Assembly (NCBI GenBank): GCA_023387755.1
Contig: JAEWHO010000012.1
Location: 1 to 48,738, forward strand
Direction of reading: 5' to 3'
Source: Actinomycetes bacterium
GTDB lineage: Bacteria; Actinomycetota; Actinomycetes; Actinomycetales; Actinomycetaceae
DNA: 48,738 nt
A program made the position numbers and the translations under genes. Under the pieces are notes generated by a model. That model worked only from the letters and a program-made list of their open reading frames with translations. It ran no database searches and was not told the origin of the DNA. Shown piece after piece: positions 1 to 7,070 of this stretch; position 1 is the stretch's first letter; every line of letters starts with the position of its first letter.

Positions 1-59
1 GTCTTCAGCTCCCCCGAGCCAAAACCCCATTAATGCACGCTCTGGAGACACTGACATGA
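1..59 (+). CDS. C-terminal end of probable AbiEi-type antitoxin (partial, cut by window start)
   Basis: Reading from base 3, a frame stays open until the TGA at 57-59 and encodes an 18-residue tail. Its stop overlaps the start codon of the next gene in an ATGA arrangement. That 4-nt coupling is the usual layout of AbiE systems, where the AbiEi antitoxin/repressor (an N-terminal winged helix plus a C-terminal antitoxin domain) lies directly upstream of the AbiEii toxin. The visible residues are too few to identify the family on their own, so the assignment rests on position and overlap. Confidence 0.4.
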   Translation, partial: LQLPRAKTPLMHALETLT

Positions 60-922
60 CGCCAGGAAACGACATCTTCAAGAAACTACAAAACAGAGCG
101 AGGTCGACGGCCGACCGTACCGGCAGGCCAGCCCCTACCCAGGAGTATTTGGTACGCCACCTGCTTGAGTCTTTTCTTGATCGCCTCAGCCACACCGAGC
201 ATAGTCAGAGTTTTGTGCTCAAAGGAGGCGTCCTCCTCGCTGCATACGGCGCGCGTCGCCCCACTAGAGACGCAGATGCAAACGCGATCAGTGCGGACGT
301 TACACCAGAACATTTGCGACATGTAGTCAATCAGGTCGCAGCCGTTCCAACTGAGGACGGAGTGACCTTCCATGTCCAGACCATCGATATTCAGGAGATC
401 CGCGAGACAGCTGATTACCCTGGCTTCCGCGTGCGCGTAAAAGCATCAATTGGTCCCTGGCAAGGCACCTCTGTGTGGGATGTCTCCACGGGAGACCCCA
501 TCGTTCCTCCCCCACGTAGGATCGCCATCGAGCGAGTACTCGGTGACCCAATACACCTACTCGGTTACCCTGTGGAGACGGTGATTGCCGAGAAAGCTGT
601 CACCATTCTCGAACGAGGGAGTTCTAGCACGAGGTGGCGTGACTACGTCGATATTGTGCAGTTGTGTCGCCAAGGTTTTGATACAACCGACCTACGACAC
701 GCCGCGAAGGCCATTGCCCGGTACCGCAATGTCCCTTTAGAACCGGTTGGTCCATACCTGACCGGCTACGATGCCGCCGCGCAATCCAAGTGGGCCGCTT
801 GGCGCCGGAAAGAGCATCTGGAAGATCGGTGTGAAGCCGAACTGGATCAACAAGTTGCCCTGGTCTCCCAGTTCATTGATCCGGTCTTCACTACCGGCGA
901 TCACTCTACCTCCAAAGGCTAG
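56..922 (+). CDS. AbiEii/AbiGii-family nucleotidyltransferase toxin
   Basis: 288-residue protein of the DUF1814/AbiEii family, nucleotidyltransferases that act as toxins in type IV toxin-antitoxin and phage-abortive-infection modules. Visible motifs: a lysine-glycine-glycine stretch (K56-G57-G58) followed by TRDADA (R71-D72-A73-D74), which form the NTase pocket, and the later EK (179-180) and RWRDYVD (193-199) block typical of the family. The start overlaps the upstream stop by ATGA, so translation is probably coupled to the antitoxin. No transposase or recombinase lies beside it within the window. It runs convergently into lysS with one hairpin terminator between. Family assignment is firm; toxicity and phage defence are inferred from the family. 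Confidence 0.85.
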   Translation: MTPGNDIFKKLQNRARSTADRTGRPAPTQEYLVRHLLESFLDRLSHTEHSQSFVLKGGVLLAAYGARRPTRDADANAISADVTPEHLRHVVNQVAAVPTEDGVTFHVQTIDIQEIRETADYPGFRVRVKASIGPWQGTSVWDVSTGDPIVPPPRRIAIERVLGDPIHLLGYPVETVIAEKAVTILERGSSSTRWRDYVDIVQLCRQGFDTTDLRHAAKAIARYRNVPLEPVGPYLTGYDAAAQSKWAAWRRKEHLEDRCEAELDQQVALVSQFIDPVFTTGDHSTSKG

Positions 923-937
923 CTAATCGGAAAGAGC

Positions 938-963
938 AGCCCCGCACAGATCCGTGCGGGGCT
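938..963. terminator. hairpin between abiEii and lysS
   Basis: Perfect 10-bp inverted repeat AGCCCCGCAC / GTGCGGGGCT around a 6-nt loop, between two convergent genes. No long T-tract follows on either strand, so it is a likely bidirectional hairpin terminator of moderate strength. Confidence 0.65.
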
Positions 964-999
964 GACTCGGGGCCTCTCAGTCGCACCGGGCCAGCGGAT

Positions 1000-2517
1000 C
1001 TACTGCGGCTTTACAAGTGGGAACATGATGGTTTCGCGGATCCCGCGGCCGGTCAGGGCCATGAGGAGGCGGTCCATCCCCATCCCCATACCGCCCGACG
1101 GCGGCATCGCGTATTCCATGGCCTGCAAGAAGTCCTCGTCCAACACCATGGCCTCTTCATCTCCGGCCGCAGCAGCCAGGGCCTGCTGGCGGAAGCGCTC
1201 ACGCTGGACTACCGGATCGACCAGCTCCGAGTACGCCGTCGCCAATTCAAAGCCGCGCACGTACAGGTCCCACTTCTCGGTGACGCCGGCACGCTCGCGG
1301 TGCTGGCGGGTGAGTGGGGAGGTGTCCACCGGGTAGTTCATCACGAACGTGGGCTCGTACAGGTGCTGGCCGACCAGCTCCTCCCACAGTTCTTCCACGA
1401 TCTTGCCGTGACTGTAGTGGGGGGCGACGCCGACGCCGCGATCCTCAGCCAGGCGGGTCATCTCTTCCAGGCTCGTCTCCGGGCTGACCTCCTGCCCGAG
1501 CGCCTCACACAGGGACTCGTACAGGTCGATCCGCTTCCACTGGCCGGAAAGGTCGTATTCGCTGCCATCGGCCAGCCGCACCACCTGGGTGCCGAGGGCA
1601 TCCTCAGCGGCGGTCTGCACCAGGGTTTGGGTCAGTTCCGCCATCGTGTTGTAGTCGCCGTAGGCCTGGTAGGCCTCCAGCATGGCGAACTCGGGAGAGT
1701 GGGAGGAGTCGGCCCCCTCATTGCGGAAGTTCCGGTTAATCTCAAAGACCCGCTCGACGCCGCCAACCACAGCCCGCTTCAAGTACAGTTCCGGCGCGAT
1801 CCGCAAGAACAGTTCCATATCGAAGGCGTTCATATGAGTGGAGAACGGGCGGGCCGCCGCACCCCCGTGCAAGACCTGCAGCATCGGGGTTTCCACCTCG
1901 GTGAAACCACGCCCGTCCAGGGTGTGGCGCAGCGACTTCATGACGGCGGCACGGGTACGCACCATATCGCGGGCAGCCGGGCGGGTAATGAGATCAACAT
2001 AGCGGCGGCGCACCCGCTCCTCCTCAGACAACGCCATCACTTCGCCGTCGTCGGTGGTGAAAGTCTTGGGCAGAGGCCGCAGCGCCTTGGAGGCAATCTG
2101 CCAGGTGGAGACGAAAATCGACAGCTCCCCACGCCGAGAGGAGATCACGCGGCCGCTGACGAAGAGGTGGTCACCGAGGTCCACGTCGGTTTTATAGGCG
2201 GCCAGCGACTCTTCCCCCACCTCGGCTAGGGAGAGCATCGCCTGCAGGGTGCGGCCGGCACCGTCTTGGAGGGTGACGAAACAGAGTTTGCCGGTGTTGC
2301 GCTGGTAGACCACGCGGCCCGCCACGCCGGCCACATCCTGGGTTTCCTCCCCGCATTCCAGGTGCGCGTACTGTTCGCGAATCTCAGCGATCGTATGGGT
2401 GATCGGCACCGAAACCGGGTAGGGATCCACCCCCTGATCAAGGAGCCGCTGCCGCTTGTCGAGGCGGACGCGGAACTGTTCGGGTTGATCAACGGAGGCT
2501 GCAGGATTATCGGTCAT
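1000..2517 (-). CDS. lysS: lysine--tRNA ligase (class II)
   Basis: 505 residues, the usual size for bacterial LysS. It charges tRNA-Lys with lysine in the cytoplasm. An N-terminal OB-fold anticodon-binding domain is followed by the class II catalytic core: motif 2 is seen as FRNEGADSSHSPEF, and motif 3 as GGMGMGMDRLLM near the C-terminus. The ATG at 2517 has no convincing Shine-Dalgarno; instead a -10 box ends 6 nt before it, so the mRNA is probably leaderless (see promoter entry). It is transcribed in the same direction as panD-panC but 93 nt beyond the panD stop with its own promoter. A cognate tRNA-Lys(UUU) lies at 47465. Confidence 0.97.
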   Translation of the reverse strand: MTDNPAASVDQPEQFRVRLDKRQRLLDQGVDPYPVSVPITHTIAEIREQYAHLECGEETQDVAGVAGRVVYQRNTGKLCFVTLQDGAGRTLQAMLSLAEVGEESLAAYKTDVDLGDHLFVSGRVISSRRGELSIFVSTWQIASKALRPLPKTFTTDDGEVMALSEEERVRRRYVDLITRPAARDMVRTRAAVMKSLRHTLDGRGFTEVETPMLQVLHGGAAARPFSTHMNAFDMELFLRIAPELYLKRAVVGGVERVFEINRNFRNEGADSSHSPEFAMLEAYQAYGDYNTMAELTQTLVQTAAEDALGTQVVRLADGSEYDLSGQWKRIDLYESLCEALGQEVSPETSLEEMTRLAEDRGVGVAPHYSHGKIVEELWEELVGQHLYEPTFVMNYPVDTSPLTRQHRERAGVTEKWDLYVRGFELATAYSELVDPVVQRERFRQQALAAAAGDEEAMVLDEDFLQAMEYAMPPSGGMGMGMDRLLMALTGRGIRETIMFPLVKPQ

Positions 2518-2551
2518 ACCTCTAGGGTAACCGCCCAGGCAATAAGCTCAA
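2515..2551 (-). promoter_or_regulatory. leaderless promoter of lysS
   Basis: On the minus strand, TTGAGC (2551-2546) and TACCCT (2529-2524) are separated by 16 nt. The -10 box is followed by only 6 nt and then the lysS ATG (2517-2515), which puts the expected transcription start at the A of the start codon. This is the standard geometry of leaderless actinobacterial genes; it is seen in the sequence but has not been mapped. Confidence 0.6.
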
Positions 2552-2610
2552 ACCTCCACCCGGGCCTGCGTGCGTGCCGCCACAACGCTGGTATCGCAGG
2601 AGGGCAACTT

Positions 2611-3075
2611 CTATCCGCGCGCCGCCGTGAAACTGATGCCCGATGAGTGCAAGTCTTGGGCCTGCGCAGCGTGCGCCGCCGCTGGATTCGCCGCCGTCGG
2701 TACCTGGCCCGGCTCACTGCCGGAATGCACGATCCGATTGTCAGCATCAACAAAGACCACATGCGGCTGGTAGGTGCGGGCGTCGTCGTCGGAAAGCTGG
2801 CTATAGCCGATAATAATCACGGTATCGCCACGGCGGATAAGGTGGGCGGCCGCCCCGTTAATACAAATCTCGCCGCTGCCGGGTACGCCGGGGATGACGT
2901 AGGTGGTCAGGCGAACACCATTGGTCACATCGACGACGTCGACTTGCTCCCCGGGCAGCAGGTCGGCTGCCTGCAGGAGGTCCGCGTCAATCGTGATGGA
3001 CCCGACGTAGTGAAGATCGGCGCCGGTGATGCGGGCGCGGTGAATCTTCGAGGTCATCATGGTGCGTAACTTCAT
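2611..3075 (-). CDS. panD: aspartate 1-decarboxylase proenzyme
   Basis: 154 residues. PanD makes beta-alanine from L-aspartate for pantothenate. The proenzyme cleaves itself at a Gly-Ser bond to create the pyruvoyl cofactor; here the site is Y23-V24-G25-S26, preceded by the conserved ITGADLH. The start ATG directly abuts the TAG of panC (no gap), with GGAG 6 nt upstream, so translation is coupled. An alternative ATG lies six codons on. The last 35 residues or so are an alanine-rich tail beyond the conserved core, as in several actinobacterial PanDs. Its product feeds the PanC domain encoded immediately upstream. Confidence 0.95.
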   Translation of the reverse strand: MKLRTMMTSKIHRARITGADLHYVGSITIDADLLQAADLLPGEQVDVVDVTNGVRLTTYVIPGVPGSGEICINGAAAHLIRRGDTVIIIGYSQLSDDDARTYQPHVVFVDADNRIVHSGSEPGQVPTAANPAAAHAAQAQDLHSSGISFTAARG

Positions 3076-4818
3076 CTACAGCTCCACTCGGCAGTTATCG
3101 ATCAAACGCGTGGTACCCAACCACGCCGCCACCGCCACGATCAGTTCGGCCGTCTCGGGTGTGGGCGGATAATAGGTGCGCGCATCCACGGCAGCACAAT
3201 AATCTACCCGCACACCGGGAGCATCTTCCAAGAATGTGCGCGCCGCCTCAGTAGCTGCCGCAGCGCACGCGCTGGCTCGTTCGGGATGGTCGGCCGGCAC
3301 TGCGGCGACGGCCTGCTGGGCCGCCCGCAAACTGGCCGAAAGCGCCCGCGCCTGCTCGCGCTCCTCCGCACTGAGGTAGGTGTTGCGCGAGGACAGCGCA
3401 ACGCCGTCCTCCGCCCGCGCAATCGGCACCCCAACGATCTGCACCGGCACGTCCAAGTCATCAACCATCGCCTTGATGAGCGCCAACTGTTGGGCGTCTT
3501 TTTCCCCAAAAATCGCGTAATCCGGCCCGGTAAGGTGCAGCAGTTTCAACACCACCTGTACCACCCCGGCAAAGTGGGTGGGCCGAGTGACGCCCTCATA
3601 CTGGGTGGCTACCTCCCCCGGATCAACGCGCACCAGCGGTTCGCGCGGATACATTTCCTCCACGCTGGGAGCGAAGACCACATCTACGCCCTCCCCTCGC
3701 AGCAGCTCCACATCAGCGGCCAGGTCCCGCGGGTAGGCCTCGTAGTCCTCTCCCGGACCGAACTGGAGCGGGTTCACAAAATCAGTCACGACCACCACAT
3801 CGGCCAGTTCGCGGGCCCGGCGCACCAAAGTGAGGTGGCCTTCGTGCAGCGCCCCCATCGTCATGACGACGGCGCGGCGGCCCGGGCGGACCGCCAGGGC
3901 CGCCGCCAATTCCGCTTTAGTCGTGCACACCTGCAGGGCAGGGTGGATCGCGTCGGTGACTTCCGCGATGGCGGTTTCGTCTAAGACCTGCCGCTGCCCG
4001 CAGCGCTGCGCCGTCGTCAGCGCCATATGCCGGTAGGTGGCCTCAATATCGGGCTCCCCTAACTCCCCCAGGATCTCCAAATGTGCCCGGATCGTGCCGG
4101 CATCCCCACGCAGAACCGGGCCGGTGAGGGCACTATCCCCGCTGCGCAGCGCCGCATCGACCGCCGTGGTGACCAGCGGGCGCAGGGTGGCCCCCGGATC
4201 GACCTGCCCAATATCGGCCAGGATCCGGCGGGCCTGCGCGATGAGTGTGACGGCGTGATTCGCACCGTGGCTGAGGGCCGCATGGTAGGCGGGACGGTCC
4301 GCGTCAGCCAGGGTGATGGGTTGCCCGCCCAGATCGGCGATGAGCGCATGTGCCAGCGGCAGGAGGGCTGGCGGGGCAGTAACTGCGAAGGGGCAGCCCT
4401 GCAGGCGCGCAATATCGAGAGAGGTGCCAGAGAACGTCTGGGCCGGATGGAGCGCCAAGGGAAGCGCACCAGCGTCAGCGAGCGGCGCGAGGACGGCCAG
4501 TCCGTGCGCCCCGGAGGTGTGCGCGACTATCTGCCCGGGCCGCGCTGGTAGTTCCTCGACGACGGCGGGAAGGGCGTCGTCGGGCACCGCAATAATGACG
4601 ATATCCGCACCTTGCCCAACGTCCTTCACGGGCCGGATAGGCACCTCGGGCAGGAGGGCGCCGACGCGGTCCTGGGAGGCTTCCGTGCGCGCAGTGCAGG
4701 CGGTGATGATATGGCCAACCTGCCGGAAAGCGGCCCCGAGGACGGGCCCTACCCGCCCCGCGCCGATAATGGCGATCCGAAGTGGCGTGGCGGTCTGGGC
4801 ACGCGGTGTGGTGTTCAT
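3076..4818 (-). CDS. panC: fusion protein: DUF2520 Rossmann oxidoreductase-like domain + pantothenate synthetase (PanC)
   Basis: About 580 residues, twice the size of a normal PanC (about 280). N-terminal part (to about residue 290): Rossmann fold with IGAGRVG nucleotide-binding loop, then an HPAQTFSG segment and an alpha-helical DUF2520 region. C-terminal part (about 300-583): pantoate--beta-alanine ligase with MGALHEGH (the HxGH adenylate motif), FVNPLQFG and a LSSRNTYLS loop. In mycobacteria and other actinobacteria the DUF2520 protein is a separate gene next to panC; here they are one polypeptide. I chose the fourth in-frame codon position ATG (4818), because CATAAT sits 7 nt upstream (leaderless); an ATG at 4827 is the alternative. 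Adjacent to panD. The reaction of the Rossmann domain is not known; ketopantoate reduction is a reasonable guess. Confidence 0.93.
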   Translation of the reverse strand: MNTTPRAQTATPLRIAIIGAGRVGPVLGAAFRQVGHIITACTARTEASQDRVGALLPEVPIRPVKDVGQGADIVIIAVPDDALPAVVEELPARPGQIVAHTSGAHGLAVLAPLADAGALPLALHPAQTFSGTSLDIARLQGCPFAVTAPPALLPLAHALIADLGGQPITLADADRPAYHAALSHGANHAVTLIAQARRILADIGQVDPGATLRPLVTTAVDAALRSGDSALTGPVLRGDAGTIRAHLEILGELGEPDIEATYRHMALTTAQRCGQRQVLDETAIAEVTDAIHPALQVCTTKAELAAALAVRPGRRAVVMTMGALHEGHLTLVRRARELADVVVVTDFVNPLQFGPGEDYEAYPRDLAADVELLRGEGVDVVFAPSVEEMYPREPLVRVDPGEVATQYEGVTRPTHFAGVVQVVLKLLHLTGPDYAIFGEKDAQQLALIKAMVDDLDVPVQIVGVPIARAEDGVALSSRNTYLSAEEREQARALSASLRAAQQAVAAVPADHPERASACAAAATEAARTFLEDAPGVRVDYCAAVDARTYYPPTPETAELIVAVAAWLGTTRLIDNCRVEL

Positions 4819-4975
4819 GGGCTCCATTATGCCGTGGCGGGTGTGCTAGTTACCGCTCGAAGGTTACGCCGAGGCGTGGCTATTCATCGAAGTGCCCTTT
4901 ATAGGCGGCAGGCTGCTTATACGCGGTGATGTCTAGGGAGCGCCCCAAAGCGCCCCACTATACTCAGTGAAAGGA

Positions 4976-5005
4976 TTGAGGGAGCACGCACCGGGGGTTT
5001 ATCCT
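4976..5005 (+). promoter_or_regulatory. possible promoter of the DUF6541 gene
   Basis: TTGAGG (4976-4981) and TATCCT (5000-5005) are spaced by 18 nt, ending 16 nt before the proposed start. The match is moderate, and I see no Shine-Dalgarno between it and the start codon. Confidence 0.3.
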
Positions 5006-5021
5006 CACGCTCCGCCGCATC

Positions 5022-7070
5022 GTGATGAGGACCGGGATATTGACAGTACTCAGTTGGCTAACGTATCTCCCGCTAGCGTTTCTACTCGCTCTGGCCTTCC
5101 TCCTGCCCGGCTATATGCTCGCTCGGCTCCTCGGTGGCGGCCGCCATCTGGCCCTCATCACCGCCCCGGCCCTCACGCTGGCCACCGTGGGCGTGTACGC
5201 CGAGGTTTTCAGTTTGCTCACCTGGGACTGGACGGCGCTCAGTTTCGGCGGGGCTCTGGGATGTAACGCGCTCGTTGCCCTCATATTGCGCAGCTGCGGT
5301 TCCCCGCGGTGGCTAGCTCCCCTGAACGCATACACGCGGGAGCACCTCGCCCGTTGTCATCCCTCCCGCCGGCACTATCGTGGCCTAGCCGGTGCAGCAC
5401 TTATTCCTATTATCGGCGTAATCTCCCTTACTCACGTCAGCACACCGAGTTCTCAGGCAGACCCGCTCTTCCACTACGCGGTGGTGAATGCTATTACCCA
5501 CACCGGGGATGCGTCCCAGCAAGCCGGAGCTTTAATTCATGGCGTGACGCCGGTATCGGCCACCTACCCCACCGTCTGGCACGCAGTCCTAGCAATATTC
5601 GGAACATCTCTCCCCATTGTTCCCGCCTCCCACATGCTGGCGTACGTGGTGATACCTATTCTGTGGGTGGTTGCAGTGACGTTCTTCTTCCGCCTGCTAC
5701 TGCCGTCTTCCACGGCAGTTACTTTGGCAATTTTGTTCGCGGTCGCCATCCCGTACTTCCCGGATTTCATTACTACTGCTCGCGGGTATTGGCCCTACGC
5801 ATTGTCCTATGTGGGCGTCATTGCCACGCTCACCTTCTGCCTTATTGTGTGGAGAGCTGGCGTTACTCCCAATAACCGCTCAGCCACGATATTTGGGAAC
5901 TTTTTTGCCCTCGTCATGATGGGGGGCGTTGGACTCACCCATCCCGGGGCGCTATTCACGATCATTGCCACACTTATTCTCCCGGCACTCTTCCAACTGT
6001 TGCCCGGGAGTCCTCGCAAAACCCGCGTGGGGACCGCTCGCATTCCCCTTGCGCGCGCACAGGCACTGGTCTTTCTGCTATTTACGGCCAGCTTGTTCTT
6101 ACATCCTCGCGTGCAAGAGTTCCTACACCGGTATCACCCCCGGGGAGGCGGCGGATTATCCGCGAAACTCAAAACCTTCAACACCGAAGTGGGGCATGTG
6201 CCCCTATTCCTGGTGATCGCCGGAGCGCTCGCGATTTTGGCACTGCTGGTCATGCTTGCAAGCTGGGTAAGGGCGGCTTATGGGTCTGAACATTTGCGCT
6301 GGACAATCAGTCCTCTAATTCTGCACACGGTCTTATTTATCGGATGTTTCTTTGATATCCCCGGTATTTCCGCCGGATCGGCGCTATGGTTCCATGATCC
6401 GCACCGTATTGGAGTGTCAATAGTCCTTCTTCTGGCACCAGTATTCGCCTACTGGTTCACTAAGAGGTGGTGCGCGTCGAGAATAGCTACGGCTGTTGTT
6501 GTAGTGCTTCTACTCGCGATCAGTGCCGCCACCCGGGTGACGATTATTTATCCACATGTGCCGCTCCCCCTGGGCAGCGATCATATTTTCAAATCCGAAC
6601 AGCACCTCCGGTCTATCCAGACGCTGTCCAGCCACGTTCCGGCTGGGAGTATCGTCATTGGCGACCCAGTGACCGGTATCGGATATGCGCCCGCGTACAG
6701 CCCCATCAACTCCGTCTTTAACCAAGTCAATAATGCGGGTGGCGATTCAAACGGCCTGTACCTGGCAGCCCACTTTAACGAAATCCACACAGACCCCCAG
6801 GTATGCGAGATTATCCGCAACTACGGTATCGGCTACTTTTATGAGGGGGAATCAATCACCTTCCAACGCCGTGTCCGCGCAAAAACCTGGCCCGGCCTCT
6901 ATAACGTCGACACCTCGCATGGTTTTACCCTGATTAGCGAAAGTGACGGCGGGCGACTGTGGCAGATCGATGCGTGTGGGGCTACGAATGCAGATGCTCA
7001 GGCTAGCTGGTGGGATATTACTAAGCGGGCCGCTAAAACCGTCAAAGTACCGAGCACGCCGGCTAAGTAA
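5022..7070 (+). CDS. DUF6541-family polytopic membrane protein
   Basis: 682 residues with about a dozen hydrophobic segments through the first 520 residues, then a soluble C-terminal domain of about 160 residues. Actinobacterial proteins annotated DUF6541 look like this: a short N-terminal hairpin of membrane helices, a conserved SSQADPLFHYAVVNAI stretch just after a membrane segment, and a C-terminal extracytoplasmic part. Topology resembles GT-C glycosyltransferases, which use lipid-linked sugars at the outer face, but the catalytic acidic pair is not certain. GTG at 5022 or ATG at 5025 both lack a clear ribosome site. It is the only plus-strand gene between lysS and ppa, and it has more ATA, TTA and AAT codons than its neighbours, which may indicate acquisition. 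Function unknown. Confidence 0.8.
   Translation: MMRTGILTVLSWLTYLPLAFLLALAFLLPGYMLARLLGGGRHLALITAPALTLATVGVYAEVFSLLTWDWTALSFGGALGCNALVALILRSCGSPRWLAPLNAYTREHLARCHPSRRHYRGLAGAALIPIIGVISLTHVSTPSSQADPLFHYAVVNAITHTGDASQQAGALIHGVTPVSATYPTVWHAVLAIFGTSLPIVPASHMLAYVVIPILWVVAVTFFFRLLLPSSTAVTLAILFAVAIPYFPDFITTARGYWPYALSYVGVIATLTFCLIVWRAGVTPNNRSATIFGNFFALVMMGGVGLTHPGALFTIIATLILPALFQLLPGSPRKTRVGTARIPLARAQALVFLLFTASLFLHPRVQEFLHRYHPRGGGGLSAKLKTFNTEVGHVPLFLVIAGALAILALLVMLASWVRAAYGSEHLRWTISPLILHTVLFIGCFFDIPGISAGSALWFHDPHRIGVSIVLLLAPVFAYWFTKRWCASRIATAVVVVLLLAISAATRVTIIYPHVPLPLGSDHIFKSEQHLRSIQTLSSHVPAGSIVIGDPVTGIGYAPAYSPINSVFNQVNNAGGDSNGLYLAAHFNEIHTDPQVCEIIRNYGIGYFYEGESITFQRRVRAKTWPGLYNVDTSHGFTLISESDGGRLWQIDACGATNADAQASWWDITKRAAKTVKVPSTPAK

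Noticed and set aside
1300..2229. 309-codon plus-strand frame opposite lysS
   Set aside because: Shadow of lysS; low-complexity His/Gly/Gln-rich translation with no recognisable motif.
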